Assembly: GCF_002355635.1 (NCBI RefSeq)
Contig: NZ_AP017558.1
Coordinates: 558,001-622,000 of the forward strand
From: Halopenitus persicus
GTDB taxonomy: Archaea > Halobacteriota > Halobacteria > Halobacteriales > Haloferacaceae
DNA length: 64,000 nt
Reading direction: 5' to 3'
The notes below the pieces were generated by a model that was given only the letters and a program-made list of their open reading frames with translations, was not told the origin of the DNA and did no database searches. Position numbers and translations under genes: made by a program. Of the stretch, positions 18,138-27,074 are shown piece after piece (the first letter of the stretch is position 1; every line of letters starts with the position of its first letter).

Positions 18138-19055
18138 TCACTCGTACTCGATCGTCGCGGGAGGTTTGTGGGTGACGTCGTAAACGACGCGGGCGACGTC
18201 GTCGTTCTCGCCGGTGATCCGGCTCTGGATCCGCTGGAGCGTGTTCCAGTCGATCTCCTGGGCGCGGGCGGTCATCCCGTCACGGCTCTCGACGGAGCGG
18301 ACCGCCACGATCCAGCCGTGGACGCGGTTGTCGCCCTTCACGCCGGTTCCCTTGCCGATGACGGCGGCGAACGCCTGCCACGGCTCGTACTCCTCGAGCT
18401 CGTCCTCGACGACGTGACAGGCCTCACGGGCCACGGCCGCCTTCTCGCGGGTGACCTCGCCGATGACGCGGACGGCGAGTCCGGGGCCGGGGAACGGCAT
18501 CCGCTCGGAGATGATCTCCTCGAGCCCGAGCGCCCGCGCGACCTCGCGGACCTCGTCCTTGTACAGGTCCCGGACCGGTTCGACGATCGTTTCGAAGTCG
18601 ATGATTTCGGGGAGTCCGCCGACGTTGTGGTGGGACTTGATCCCGCCCTCGCTTTCGATCCGGTCGGGGTAGATGGTGCCCTGCACGAGCACGTCGGCGT
18701 CGACGTCCCGGGCCTCGCGCTCGAACTCGCGGATGAACTGGTCGCCGATGACCTCGCGCTTCGTTTCGGGGTCGGTCACGCCCTCCAGCCGGTCGAAGTA
18801 ACGGTCCGCGGCGTCGACGACGCGCAGCGACTCCATGAAGGAGAACGTCTCGCGGATCTCCTCGGTCTCGCCCTTCCGCATCAGACCGGTGTCGACGTAG
18901 ACGGGCGTGAGCTGGTCGCCGACCGCCTCGTAGGCCAGCGTCGCCGCGACCGACGAATCGACGCCGCCGGAGAGGGCGATCACCGCGTTCGAGTCGCCGA
19001 TCTGCTCGGCGATCTCCGCGACCGACTCCTCGATGAACGACTCGGGGTCGACCAT
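18138..19055 (-). CDS. guaA: GMP synthase (glutamine-hydrolysing) subunit B
   Basis: 305 aa, the ATP-pyrophosphatase and dimerisation half of GMP synthase, which in archaea is a separate chain from the glutaminase. The PP-loop [19 protein letters not shown] is at about residue 29. Further blocks are [57 protein letters not shown] and, at the C-terminus, [27 protein letters not shown] with the xanthylate-binding KPP. It converts XMP to GMP. Its start overlaps the pyrG stop, so pyrimidine and purine triphosphate steps are co-expressed. The glutaminase subunit gene is not in the window. Confidence 0.96.
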   Translation of the reverse strand: MVDPESFIEESVAEIAEQIGDSNAVIALSGGVDSSVAATLAYEAVGDQLTPVYVDTGLMRKGETEEIRETFSFMESLRVVDAADRYFDRLEGVTDPETKREVIGDQFIREFEREARDVDADVLVQGTIYPDRIESEGGIKSHHNVGGLPEIIDFETIVEPVRDLYKDEVREVARALGLEEIISERMPFPGPGLAVRVIGEVTREKAAVAREACHVVEDELEEYEPWQAFAAVIGKGTGVKGDNRVHGWIVAVRSVESRDGMTARAQEIDWNTLQRIQSRITGENDDVARVVYDVTHKPPATIEYE

Positions 19056-20803
19056 CAGGCGGTCACCTCCTCGTCCGCCTGTGCGTCGTCCGGATCCGTA
19101 TCAGCCTGCGCGTCGGTTTCCGTATCAGCCTGCGCGTCGTTTTCCGTATCAGCCTGTGCGTCGTCCGTGGCGTTCGCGCCGGCGGTCCGATCGAGGATCG
19201 TCTCGACGAACGAGACGAACGGCGGGCTCGCCCGGTCCGGGCGCGACCGGAACTCGGGGTGGTACTGCGTGCCGAGGAAGAAGGGATGGTCCTCGCGCTC
19301 GAGGATCTCCATCCGGTTGTCGGCGGAGCCGGAGAACCGCAGGTCGTCGGACTCGAGCCGGTCGATGTACTCGGGGTTCACCTCGTAGCGGTGCCGGTGG
19401 CGCTCGGTGCAGGAGTCGGCCCCGTAGACCTCGGCCGCGAGCGTTCCCGGGTCGATGTCGGTCTCGTGGGCGCCGAGCCGCATCGTGCCGCCCATGTCCT
19501 CGGTCTCGTACTGTTCGGGCAGCAGGTCGATGACCGGATGCGGCGTCTCCGGGTCGATCTCGGCGGAGTGGGCTCCCTCGAGGCCGAGGACGTTGCGGGC
19601 GTGCTCGACGACCGCGAGCTGGAAGCCGAGACAGAGCCCGAGGAAGGGCACGTCGTGGGTGCGGGCATAGCGGATCGCCTCGATCTTCCCGTCGGTGCCG
19701 CGGGAGCCGAACCCGCCGGGGACCACGATGCCGTCCGCCTCCGCGATCCGCTCCTCGTGTTCGGTCGCCATCTCGTCGGCGTCGACCCACAGCACGTTCA
19801 CCTCCGTCTGGGTGTGGATGCCGGCGTGTTTGAGCGCCTCGTGGATGGACATGTACGCGTCCTCGAGGGCGTACTTGCCGACGAGGGCGACGTCGATCTC
19901 CCGGTCGCGGTCGCGGGTGACCAGCTCGCGCCAGCGCGTCGATCGATCGTCGGCGGGAAGCGCCTCGTCGCCCAGCCCGAGCTGCTCCATCACGTACTCG
20001 TCGAGTCCCTCGTCCTCGACCATCAACGGGACGTGATAGACGTCCTCGACGTCGGGGTTCGAGAAGACGGCGTCGGTCGGCACGTCACAGAAGAGCGCGA
20101 TCTTCTCCTTCACGTCCGGGGCGAGCCGGTCCTCACATCGCCCCACGAGAACGTCCGGCTGAAGGCCGATCGACCGGAGCTCCTTGACGGAGTGTTGGGT
20201 CGGCTTCGTCTTCTGTTCCCCGTTCTTCGAGTAGGGGACGAGGGTGACGTGGGTGAAGAGGACGTCCTCGTCGTCCTCCTCGTGGGAGAACTGCCGGAGC
20301 GCCTCGAGGAACGGCATCGACTCGATGTCCCCGACGGTGCCGCCGATCTCGACGATACAGACGTCGGTTCCCTCGGCGGCCTCCCGGATCCGGCGTTTGA
20401 TGTCGTCGGTGACGTGCGGGATGATCTGGACCGTCTTGCCCAGGTAGTCGCCCGCGCGCTCGTTCTCGATGACGTGCTGGTAGGTCTTGCCCGTCGTGAC
20501 GTTGTGGTCGGAGGTCATGTCGACCCCGAGGAACCGCTCGTAGTTCCCCAGGTCGAGATCGACCTCGCCGCCGTCCTTCAGCACGTACACCTCCCCGTGC
20601 TCGTAGGGGTTCATCGTTCCCGCGTCCACGTTCAGGTAGGGGTCGATCTTGACCGCCGTGACGTCGAAGCCCGCGTTCGAGAGGAGCCGTCCGGTGCTGG
20701 CGGCGGTGATGCCCTTGCCCAACCCGGACATCACGCCCCCAGTAACGAACACGAACTTGCGGCCCAGCGATGGGTCATACCCCGTGTCTGGATCCGTCGG
20801 CAT
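19055..20803 (-). CDS. pyrG: CTP synthase
   Basis: 582 aa from ATG 20803, giving [23 protein letters not shown]; a longer frame upstream is not coding. The N-terminal synthetase domain has [15 protein letters not shown] and [21 protein letters not shown]. The C-terminal class I glutaminase has [11 protein letters not shown], the nucleophile motif [10 protein letters not shown] and the His/Glu pair in [12 protein letters not shown]. It makes CTP from UTP. The last about 35 residues are an acidic tail built of four near-identical 8-residue repeats (DAQADTxx), outside the catalytic fold. It leads the operon with guaA. Confidence 0.96.
   Translation of the reverse strand: MPTDPDTGYDPSLGRKFVFVTGGVMSGLGKGITAASTGRLLSNAGFDVTAVKIDPYLNVDAGTMNPYEHGEVYVLKDGGEVDLDLGNYERFLGVDMTSDHNVTTGKTYQHVIENERAGDYLGKTVQIIPHVTDDIKRRIREAAEGTDVCIVEIGGTVGDIESMPFLEALRQFSHEEDDEDVLFTHVTLVPYSKNGEQKTKPTQHSVKELRSIGLQPDVLVGRCEDRLAPDVKEKIALFCDVPTDAVFSNPDVEDVYHVPLMVEDEGLDEYVMEQLGLGDEALPADDRSTRWRELVTRDRDREIDVALVGKYALEDAYMSIHEALKHAGIHTQTEVNVLWVDADEMATEHEERIAEADGIVVPGGFGSRGTDGKIEAIRYARTHDVPFLGLCLGFQLAVVEHARNVLGLEGAHSAEIDPETPHPVIDLLPEQYETEDMGGTMRLGAHETDIDPGTLAAEVYGADSCTERHRHRYEVNPEYIDRLESDDLRFSGSADNRMEILEREDHPFFLGTQYHPEFRSRPDRASPPFVSFVETILDRTAGANATDDAQADTENDAQADTETDAQADTDPDDAQADEEVTA
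19080..19165. repeat. 24-bp tandem repeat inside pyrG 3' end
   Basis: Three to four copies of a 24-base unit (core CCGTATCAGCCTGCGCGTCG) encode the Asp/Ala/Gln/Thr tail of CTP synthase. The unit is a multiple of 3, so copy-number change would keep the frame. Confidence 0.8.
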
Positions 20804-20933
20804 ACCGACCGTGCGCGAGCGTCCGCCTAAACGGTTTCGGGACCGCGGACGACTGGGTGGAACTCCCACTCACGGGGACCGACCCGTCGGAGACGAAGTC
20901 GACCATTCCGGGATGGACTGGCTGAACGGGCGA

Positions 20934-21512
20934 CTACCCGAGGAGCGTCCAGCGGGCGATCCCCAGAAACAGGAGCATCCCGAAGACGTCGACCACGTTC
21001 GTCACGATCGGGATGGTGGTGTCGTCGGGGTCGATCCCCAGCCGGTAGGAGCCGTAGGTCGTGGCGACGCTGAAGACGAGCGCGATGACCGCGAGGCTCA
21101 GGCCGCTCGACAACGAAATGAACAGTAGCGTTCGAAGCGGCAGCCCGTTCCCGACCAGCACCCCGATGATCCACGTGCCGACCGCAAGAACGGAGAACAC
21201 CGTCGTGGCCAGCGCGAGCGTCGCCGCCACGTTCGCCCAGAGATGCCGGTCCCGCGGGTCGAAGGCGGTGGTGCCGAGGTGGAGCCGCGTGGTGAGCCGC
21301 GAGCTCACGATCGCCCCGAGGTTGCCGCCCATCCCGACCATCACCGGCACCATCACCGCAAGGAGGCCGTACTCGGCGAGCAACGCCTCGGCGTCCTCGA
21401 GCCGGATCCCGGCCCACAACACGACCACCGAGAGGCCGACCAGAAGCGGGAACATGTTCCGGACGATCCGCCGGGCCGACCACGTCCCCAGATCGCTTTC
21501 GGGCGGCTCCAT
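20934..21512 (-). CDS. MgtE/SLC41-type divalent cation transporter half, second gene of pair
   Basis: 192 aa starting MEPPESDLGTWSARRIVRNM; a much longer frame extends into its neighbour and is rejected. Five membrane helices. The conserved MgtE pore block MVPVMVGMGGNLGAIVSSRLTTRLHLG lies at residues 50-76, with a later IDPDDTTIPIVTNVVDVFGM block; both are signatures of the MgtE transmembrane domain. There is no cytosolic N or CBS domain. The ATG overlaps the preceding gene's stop (ATGA), so both halves are made together, probably forming one Mg2+/divalent-cation channel or carrier like the two repeats of SLC41. Confidence 0.87.
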   Translation of the reverse strand: MEPPESDLGTWSARRIVRNMFPLLVGLSVVVLWAGIRLEDAEALLAEYGLLAVMVPVMVGMGGNLGAIVSSRLTTRLHLGTTAFDPRDRHLWANVAATLALATTVFSVLAVGTWIIGVLVGNGLPLRTLLFISLSSGLSLAVIALVFSVATTYGSYRLGIDPDDTTIPIVTNVVDVFGMLLFLGIARWTLLG

Positions 21513-22081
21513 CAAGCCATCACCTCGATGACGCCGACGGCGACGAGCAGGAACGCCATCCCGAAGACGTCCCCGAGCGTGGTGACGATCGGGCCGACCA
21601 GGTTGTCCGGGTCGTAGCCGCGCGTGTAGCCGACGAACAGCAGCGTGAGCAGCCCGACGATGAGCACCGCCGAGGTCAGGGTCCCGGCGATCACCATGAT
21701 CCCGAGGAACTCGAGAGGGTGTGCGGCGGGACGGCCGAGCAGCGTCAACGCGCCCCACGAGAGGAGCGCGATCACCGCCGAGATCCCGATCCCGTTGACG
21801 AAGGAGGCGACGACCGCGTTCACGAGGCGCTCGTCCCATTGAAACCGCGGCTCGATGAGCCCCTGGTGGAGCCCGCTCGAGATCCGCCCGCCGAGGGCGC
21901 CGTAGACGTTCCCGCGGGTGGCGAGGAAGACGGGAACCATCACCAACAGGCCGGGGAAGCGACCGACGCTCGCCAACAGCTCCTCGAGGATCAGCCCGGA
22001 GAAGAGTCCGCCGCCGAGCGCGACGAGCAACACCGGAAGCGACTCCCGGTAGATGGAGACGACCTCCTCGCGGACGTCCAT
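21512..22081 (-). CDS. MgtE/SLC41-type divalent cation transporter half, first gene of pair
   Basis: 189 aa, five membrane helices: YRESLPVLLVALGGGLFSGLIL, LLVMVPVFLATRGNVYGALGGRISSGLHQGL (the MgtE pore block), FVNGIGISAVIALLSWGALTLL, and the ion-binding block DPDNLVGPIVTTLGDVFGMAFLL. Each half carries one copy of the domain, so the pair is equivalent to the duplicated domain of SLC41-type proteins. The stop overlaps the next gene's start. Likely cation is Mg2+, by family only. Confidence 0.87.
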   Translation of the reverse strand: MDVREEVVSIYRESLPVLLVALGGGLFSGLILEELLASVGRFPGLLVMVPVFLATRGNVYGALGGRISSGLHQGLIEPRFQWDERLVNAVVASFVNGIGISAVIALLSWGALTLLGRPAAHPLEFLGIMVIAGTLTSAVLIVGLLTLLFVGYTRGYDPDNLVGPIVTTLGDVFGMAFLLVAVGVIEVMA

Positions 22082-22127
22082 ACGTTCACCTGGCCGAATT
22101 CGAAGTTAAAAGTACCTACTCGCGGAA

Positions 22128-22211
22128 CGACCGACTGGCGACGACCGACCGGCGACGACCGACGGGCGACGACCGACTGGCGATGACCAACCGACGATGA
22201 CCAACCGACGA
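22128..22211. repeat. 14-bp tandem repeat, six copies, intergenic
   Basis: Six head-to-tail 14-base units (first copy CGACCGACTGGCGA). The first four differ from each other at one or two bases; the last two are identical to each other (TGACCAACCGACGA). It lies between the GTPBP1-like gene stop and the MgtE pair promoter. Confidence 0.85.
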
Positions 22212-22218
22212 CGGCGGG

Positions 22219-23976
22219 TCAGTCGTCGGCCGGCGATGGACCGGCGGCGGACCCCACGTCGGTGACGGTCCCGACGCCCTTGCTCGATCCCTCGCGGAAG
22301 ACGAACCGCTGGCCCTCCTCGACGAGGTAGGGGCGGAACTTGAACCGGACCTGCGTCCGGCCGGTGTCGCCGGGCAGCAGCCGGCCGGACTCGGGGGTGA
22401 ACTCGGCCGCCTCGCTGGCGGTCTCGAGGTGGACGACCGGCTCGTATCCCGACCGGATCCGGGTCGGGTGGTTGAGCACCATCACCTCGGCCTCGAACTC
22501 CCTGACGGGGTCGGGGTCGGCCGAGCGGGGCAGCAACACCATCCCGCGTTCGATCGCCTCCTCGTCGACGCCCTTCAAGGCGATCCCGACGATACGGCCG
22601 GCGCTCGCCCGGTCGACGCGGTGGTAATGCATCTCGATGGAGCGGGCCGTCACCGGCTCGAAGGATCCGTCGGGCATCGGACCGAGCAGCAACTCGTCGC
22701 CGGCCTCGACGGTCCCGGAATTGACCGTCCCCGAAGCGACCGCGCCGACGCCCTTGACGTCGTACGAGCGGTCGACGTACATCCGGAACTCGCCGCGCTC
22801 GGGCGTCGCGCGCTTGGGCAGCTCGGCGAACAGCGTGTCGAGCCGGTCGAGTCCCTCGCGGGTGACGGCGCTCGTCTTCACGATGGGGACGACCGAGTCG
22901 TCGATCTCCGCGATCGCGGCGTCGACGCCGTGTCGCGGGACGGGAAGCGGTGTCGTCCCGGCGTCGCGCAGCAGCGACTCGATCTCGGTGAGAACCGCCT
23001 CGACCCGGTCGTCGTCCACGAGGTCGGTCTTCGTCACCGCAACGACCGTCGGGAGCTCGGTGGCAAGCAGGATGCCGAGGTGTTCTCGGGTCGTCTTCGT
23101 CGGCCCGTCGTCGGCCGCGACCGCGAGCAGGCCGTAGTCGATCTTCTGACCGACGAGCCCGCGGATCGTCGTCCGCAGCCAGGGTTCGTGGCCCACGGTG
23201 TCGACGAAGGAGACGAGCCGGTCCGCCTCCGCGACGATCCGGGCCCGGTCCTGCTTGCGGTGGGGATTGTCCATCCGGACCGGGACGTGTTCTCGCGTCG
23301 ACGTCTCCTCCTCGTCAGCGAGATCCCCATCCGGCTCGTCGAATCCGTACACCGCGTACGACAGATCGGCGGAGAGCCCACGCTCGATCTCGTGGGGCTG
23401 GACGTCGAGGAAGCCGCGGGTTCCGCCCTGGCCGTCGTCGGCCTGGCCGGTCACGAGCGACCCCACGAGGGTGCTCTTGCCGTGGTCGACGTGGCCGGCG
23501 GTGCCGATCACCAGGTGGTCCTCGTCGGTCTCGAGGGTCGATCCCTCGCGGATCGTCGCGATCCCCACCAGGCCGGGCGTTCCGTCCGTTCCATCCGTCC
23601 CGTCCGTCGCGTCGCGGTCGTCTGCTGCGTGGGCTCCGGACCGCGCGGCGACGTCCGCGACGTCCGCGACGTTCCAGGTGTCGACGTCGTGGATGTGCGC
23701 GTCCGCCTCCTCGGCCAGCAGGGAGAGGACGTCCATCGTCTCGGAGAAGCGGTCGGGATCGATCCCGGCGAGGCCGCCGTCGTCGGTAACGCCGACGACG
23801 TAGGTCGCCTCGCCGTCGCCCGAGAGGACCCGGTGGCGCAGTTGCGCGGCGAGCGATTCCTTGCGTCCGTCCGCGAGGTGGACCTCACGAGTCAGCCGTT
23901 CCTTGAACTCGATCGACCCGCCGTCGCGTTCCCCGCGCTCGATGGCCTGTCTGAGGACAGACCGGTCCGCGCTCAT
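22219..23976 (-). CDS. GTPBP1-like translational GTPase
   Basis: 585 aa from ATG 23976 (MSADRSVLRQAIERGERDGG). The first about 150 residues form the GTPBP1-type N-terminal domain (SIEFKERLTREVHLADGRKE, then YVVGVTDDGGLAGIDPDRF). The GTPase domain has G1 GTAGHVDHGKST, G3 DTVGHE and G4 TKTD, then EF-Tu-like domains II and III (YDVKGVGAVASGTV, FRPYLVEEGQRFVFREG). This domain order is that of archaeal and eukaryotic GTPBP1/2, related to EF1A and Hbs1 and thought to act in ribosome rescue or mRNA surveillance; the role here is inferred. It has low-complexity DGTDGTDGT between domains. It stands alone. Confidence 0.88.
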   Translation of the reverse strand: MSADRSVLRQAIERGERDGGSIEFKERLTREVHLADGRKESLAAQLRHRVLSGDGEATYVVGVTDDGGLAGIDPDRFSETMDVLSLLAEEADAHIHDVDTWNVADVADVAARSGAHAADDRDATDGTDGTDGTPGLVGIATIREGSTLETDEDHLVIGTAGHVDHGKSTLVGSLVTGQADDGQGGTRGFLDVQPHEIERGLSADLSYAVYGFDEPDGDLADEEETSTREHVPVRMDNPHRKQDRARIVAEADRLVSFVDTVGHEPWLRTTIRGLVGQKIDYGLLAVAADDGPTKTTREHLGILLATELPTVVAVTKTDLVDDDRVEAVLTEIESLLRDAGTTPLPVPRHGVDAAIAEIDDSVVPIVKTSAVTREGLDRLDTLFAELPKRATPERGEFRMYVDRSYDVKGVGAVASGTVNSGTVEAGDELLLGPMPDGSFEPVTARSIEMHYHRVDRASAGRIVGIALKGVDEEAIERGMVLLPRSADPDPVREFEAEVMVLNHPTRIRSGYEPVVHLETASEAAEFTPESGRLLPGDTGRTQVRFKFRPYLVEEGQRFVFREGSSKGVGTVTDVGSAAGPSPADD

Positions 23977-24110
23977 ACCAATCCGTAGGCCGCATCGGCG
24001 TTTAAGCGTTTTCGTGCCGTGGGTATCCATATCACAATACTGCTCCCGAGGGATCGAAGCACACGAAATCCACTCTCCCCGGGACGATTCAGCGTAATGC
24101 AAGGTGGAGC

Positions 24111-24144
24111 CTCCGACCTCAAGGAGCGAGCGAGTAGGTCGGAG
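24111..24144. repeat. Hairpin relic resembling a TnpB-element right end
   Basis: Perfect 9-base inverted repeat CTCCGACCT / AGGTCGGAG with a 16-base loop reading CAAGGAGCGAGCGAGT. Loop and stem edges match the hairpin at the 3' end of the tnpB gene (25481-25530), which has CCTCAA at the 5' shoulder and GAGCGAGTAGG at the 3' shoulder. It is probably the decayed end of an earlier related element, or a left-end structure of the present one. Confidence 0.55.
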
Positions 24145-24245
24145 AGGAAACCGACACGGTACTACACCAACCACGTTCGATGGCTGGCTGACTCCCTACC
24201 GAACCGTTACTAATATAAAAACAACAGCTTACATCTGAAACACGG

Positions 24246-25523
24246 ATGGAGGTACGTCGCACCGTCCCCGTCAAACTCGACGTGGCCGACAGCGACGCCG
24301 ACCTCCTCCACGAAACCATCTCCGAGTTCCTGTGGGCTGCCAACTACGTCGTCGACCACGCGTGGCAAGGCGAGTACAAGACCACGAGCAAAGCCGAGCT
24401 CCAACGCGAAACCTACGACGATGTGCGTGCCGAGACGCGTCTCCAAGCGAATCTCGTCCAGAACGCTCGCAACAAGGCCGCCGACGCCGTACAGAGCATC
24501 GTCGCTCGGTGGAAGCAAGGCGACTACGCGGGGAAGCCGCACTTCTCCGCGCCGACGCTCGTCTACGACAAGCGGTGTGCGACGTTCAATGACGACCACG
24601 CGACGCTCTCGACCGTCGAAGGTCGTATCACTGCGGAGTACGTCCTTCCCGACGAGAGCCGCGAAACGCCCCACTCGGAGTACCTGTTCAACGACGACTA
24701 CGAAGTGACTGGCGGGGAACTCCACTACCGCGACGGTGAGTTCTACCTTCACGTCCGAACAAAGGCGGACGCGGAGTTCGAGACTGCCGACGACGGCAAT
24801 GACGGGCACAACACAGTCCTCGGCGTTGACCTCGGCATCGAAAACGTCGCCGTTGCCTCGACAGGTGCGTTCTGGAACGGGTCAGAGTTGAACCACTGGC
24901 ACCGCGAGTTCGAGAAACGACGCGGCTCGCTTCAACAGCGTGGAACGCGAACAGCTCACGAAACCATCCAGTCGGTTGGACGTACCGAGACGGGTCGCTA
25001 CGACCACTTCTTACACACCGTCTCGAAAGAACTCGTCGCGGAAGCCGTCGAAAACGGCTGTAGCGTGATTGCCTTTGAGAACCTGACAGGGATTCGTGAG
25101 CGGATGCCGAACGTCAAGAAATTCCACGCATGGGCGTTCCGACGTTTGTTCGAGTACGTCGAATACAAAGCCGAGATGTTCGGTATCTCGGTCGAACAGG
25201 TGAGTCCTGCGTACACGAGTCAGCGGTGTTCTAAGTGCGGGACGACGCTCCGAGAGAACCGCCAGACGCAAGAGCGATTCTGTTGTGTGAAGTGTGGCTA
25301 CGAAGTGAACGCCGACTACAACGCGGCGAAGAATATTGGCCTGAAGTATCTCCGCTCGGCGCAAAAGTCGTCGGGCGGAGGCGTACCCGTAAACGTGCGC
25401 TTGAATCGCGGGACATTGAACGTGAATGGCGATTACGAGCCTTCCGCCGATGGCGGCCAGAACGGGAGTCCACGCGAAAGCCCCACCCTCAACGAAGCGA
25501 ACGGCGAAGCCGTGAGCGAGTAG
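24246..25523 (+). CDS. tnpB: TnpB RNA-guided nuclease (OrfB, IS1341-type)
   Basis: 425 aa. TnpB proteins are RuvC-type nucleases guided by an omegaRNA made from the element's 3' end. The RuvC triad appears intact: D195 in LGVDLGIEN, E278 in IAFENLTGIR and D357 in NADYNAAKNIG. The zinc finger has Cys 328, 331, 346/347 and 350 (RCSKCGTT, RFCCVKCG). The N-terminal helical domain starts MEVRRTVPVKLD and includes ANYVVDHAW. The stop codon lies in the 3' hairpin, as expected where coding and guide RNA overlap. No tnpA is nearby, so mobility would need help in trans. A frame disruption is not seen; it is probably active as a nuclease. Confidence 0.93.
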   Translation: MEVRRTVPVKLDVADSDADLLHETISEFLWAANYVVDHAWQGEYKTTSKAELQRETYDDVRAETRLQANLVQNARNKAADAVQSIVARWKQGDYAGKPHFSAPTLVYDKRCATFNDDHATLSTVEGRITAEYVLPDESRETPHSEYLFNDDYEVTGGELHYRDGEFYLHVRTKADAEFETADDGNDGHNTVLGVDLGIENVAVASTGAFWNGSELNHWHREFEKRRGSLQQRGTRTAHETIQSVGRTETGRYDHFLHTVSKELVAEAVENGCSVIAFENLTGIRERMPNVKKFHAWAFRRLFEYVEYKAEMFGISVEQVSPAYTSQRCSKCGTTLRENRQTQERFCCVKCGYEVNADYNAAKNIGLKYLRSAQKSSGGGVPVNVRLNRGTLNVNGDYEPSADGGQNGSPRESPTLNEANGEAVSE

Positions 25524-25530
25524 GGTGGGG
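25481..25530 (+). ncRNA. omegaRNA-like terminal hairpin of tnpB element
   Basis: Perfect 9-base stem CCCCACCCT / AGGGTGGGG at 25481-25489 and 25522-25530 encloses an inner hairpin ACGGC-GAA-GCCGT (25501-25513). It spans the tnpB stop codon and marks the right end. By family knowledge the RNA guide scaffold ends here and the guide is the sequence just beyond, starting TAGTTTACC; this is inference. Confidence 0.6.
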
Positions 25531-25605
25531 TAGTTTACCTCGGACGATCCCATCGGGGCGACCGGCCACCCGAGTCCGCGACGTGGCTCTTCCGGCGAGG
25601 TCTTC

Positions 25606-26595
25606 TTAAACACCCTCGAGAAGCGCCGCGTAGGCGTCCTCGTACGCGGCCGCGACTCGATCCGGGGAGGTACGGTCCTCGGCCGGCAGCGGCGGCAACG
25701 CGACCGTCTGAAGCGGTTCGACCATCGACGTCACGGCATCGGTGTGTTCCTCGAGTGCGCCCTCGCGCGCGCTGCCCGACGCCACGGCGCACGCGCGGGC
25801 GTACCGGTCGCCGTCGTAGAGCCGGACCCGCGTCGGGGCCACGACCGCGACCGCGTCGATCGCGGGGGCGTGGACGGCGGCGTCCCGGTCGCCGTCATCC
25901 TGGTTGCTCTCGCCGGCTGCGGCATCGAACGGGAGCGCGACGTCGCCGTACGACTCGACCACGACCGGACCGGGATCGGCCGCGACCGCGGCCGCGAACC
26001 GATCGAGAACCGGGAGATACGACTCCGCCATCACGTCGTTGAACTCCGAGACGTCGTGGACGCGGACGGCGTCCGCGACCGGGAGCCACTCGTCGACCGT
26101 CGGCGGGAACAGCCCGGTCTCCTCCGCGGTCCCGTTCACGACGACCGTCGGATCGTCGGCTCCGGCGCGGCCGATCCGGTCACAGAGGAACGTCCGATCG
26201 GCCTCGCCGAGCATCCCGGTTCGGCCGGGCGTGGGACGCCAGAGGCGATGGAGCGGGTTGATCGATTCCGGCGGCACGTCCGGACCGGTCCCGGATGAGT
26301 CGGGATGGGTTCCGGGCGATCCGGCCGGCGTCGGGTCGGATCGGACTGCAAGCCCGCGGTCGCTCGCGGCCGCGAGTCGGCGTGCGTCCTTCCCGTAGAG
26401 TCGGGTCTCCGCGGCGGCCGCCCGGAAGTCGTCGTGGTCGTACCAGAAGTCGTGTCCGGCTCGCGGCTTCACGCCCACCGGAGCGAGCCCGCGAGCCGAG
26501 AGGGCCGCCAGGAGCCCGACCGAGAACGTCGTCTTTCCGGCGTCGACCCGCGAGTCACCGGCCACGAGCAGCGTCGGCGACGTGTTCCCGGTCAC
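25606..26595 (-). CDS. P-loop ATPase of the CobB/BioD (DtbN) superfamily
   Basis: 329 aa from a GTG at 26595 that overlaps the upstream stop (GTGA). The P-loop is VAGDSRVDAGKTTFSVGLLAAL near residue 10, of the deviant Walker A type seen in BioD, CobB and CobQ, followed by GVKPRAGHDFWYDHDDF. Downstream blocks are TVVVNGTAEETGLFPP, VVVESYGDVALPF and a C-terminal VAPTRVRLYDGDRYARA. Many haloarchaeal homologues are annotated only as ATPase. No biotin or cobalamin genes lie nearby, so the substrate cannot be named. An inserted Pro/Gly-rich loop sits around residues 85-105. Confidence 0.7.
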   Translation of the reverse strand: MTGNTSPTLLVAGDSRVDAGKTTFSVGLLAALSARGLAPVGVKPRAGHDFWYDHDDFRAAAAETRLYGKDARRLAAASDRGLAVRSDPTPAGSPGTHPDSSGTGPDVPPESINPLHRLWRPTPGRTGMLGEADRTFLCDRIGRAGADDPTVVVNGTAEETGLFPPTVDEWLPVADAVRVHDVSEFNDVMAESYLPVLDRFAAAVAADPGPVVVESYGDVALPFDAAAGESNQDDGDRDAAVHAPAIDAVAVVAPTRVRLYDGDRYARACAVASGSAREGALEEHTDAVTSMVEPLQTVALPPLPAEDRTSPDRVAAAYEDAYAALLEGV

Positions 26596-26939
26596 CGTTC
26601 GTCGTCGGATGCCGATTCCGCGGCCGAGTCCTCGGTGGTCGGCGATTCCGCGCCGGCATTCCCGTCGATCGCGGTCTCCGCGAGCCCGTAGTAGCCGGGG
26701 CCGTCGTCCGCGAGCGGCTCGGCGATCACGAGGTCCGCGGCGTTCTGCATCACCCACGGGATCGCCCAGTCGATGAGGACGGACTCGGTCCCCTCGTCGA
26801 GGGGCTCGTCCGGGTCGGCCCCCTGGAGGAGCCGGGCGATCTCCGGGATCGTGTACATCAGGTCGGGTTCGAGCAGCTCCGCTGCCGTGTAAAACTCACA
26901 CGGATAGGTCGCCTCGAAGGCGTCTTTGGGCGTCGGCAT
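26592..26939 (-). CDS. Conserved haloarchaeal protein, possibly DUF5827
   Basis: 115 aa starting MPTPKDAFEATYPCEFYTAA. A compact helical core reads YTIPEIARLLQGADPDEP and VLIDWAIPWVMQNAADLVIAEPLADDGPGYYG, followed by a disordered acidic tail of about 25 residues. I think it belongs to the haloarchaeal DUF5827 family but am not certain. The stop overlaps the GTG of the CobB-like ATPase, so the two are coupled. No catalytic motif is seen; function unknown. Confidence 0.65.
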   Translation of the reverse strand: MPTPKDAFEATYPCEFYTAAELLEPDLMYTIPEIARLLQGADPDEPLDEGTESVLIDWAIPWVMQNAADLVIAEPLADDGPGYYGLAETAIDGNAGAESPTTEDSAAESASDDER

Positions 26940-27074
26940 AGCCGTGTCTCGGCGGTCGCTCCCCTAAACGGCACGGGTTCGGTCACGGGAGCCGGGACTG
27001 GTGACGTCGACGGCGCCGAAAAAATTCGGGATCGATCGGGGTCGTCGGGGACGCTCCGCCTCGCGGCGGCGACG

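Larger units (their letters stand above)
24145..25530 (+). mobile_element. IS1341-type (IS200/IS605 family) solo tnpB element
   Basis: An element with tnpB but no tnpA. The right end is set at the foot of the terminal hairpin at 25530; the left end cannot be fixed from one copy and is given as the base after the upstream hairpin. It sits in the gap between the GTPBP1-like gene and the CobB-like gene and disrupts nothing recognisable. No target duplication is expected for this family. Confidence 0.55.

Noticed and set aside
22128-22211. Possible CRISPR array
   Set aside because: The units are directly adjacent with no unique spacers and no cas genes nearby; a simple tandem repeat.
24019-24213. 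64-codon open frame upstream of tnpB
   Set aside because: It runs across the relic hairpin and has no family likeness or start signal; better explained as non-coding element remnant.
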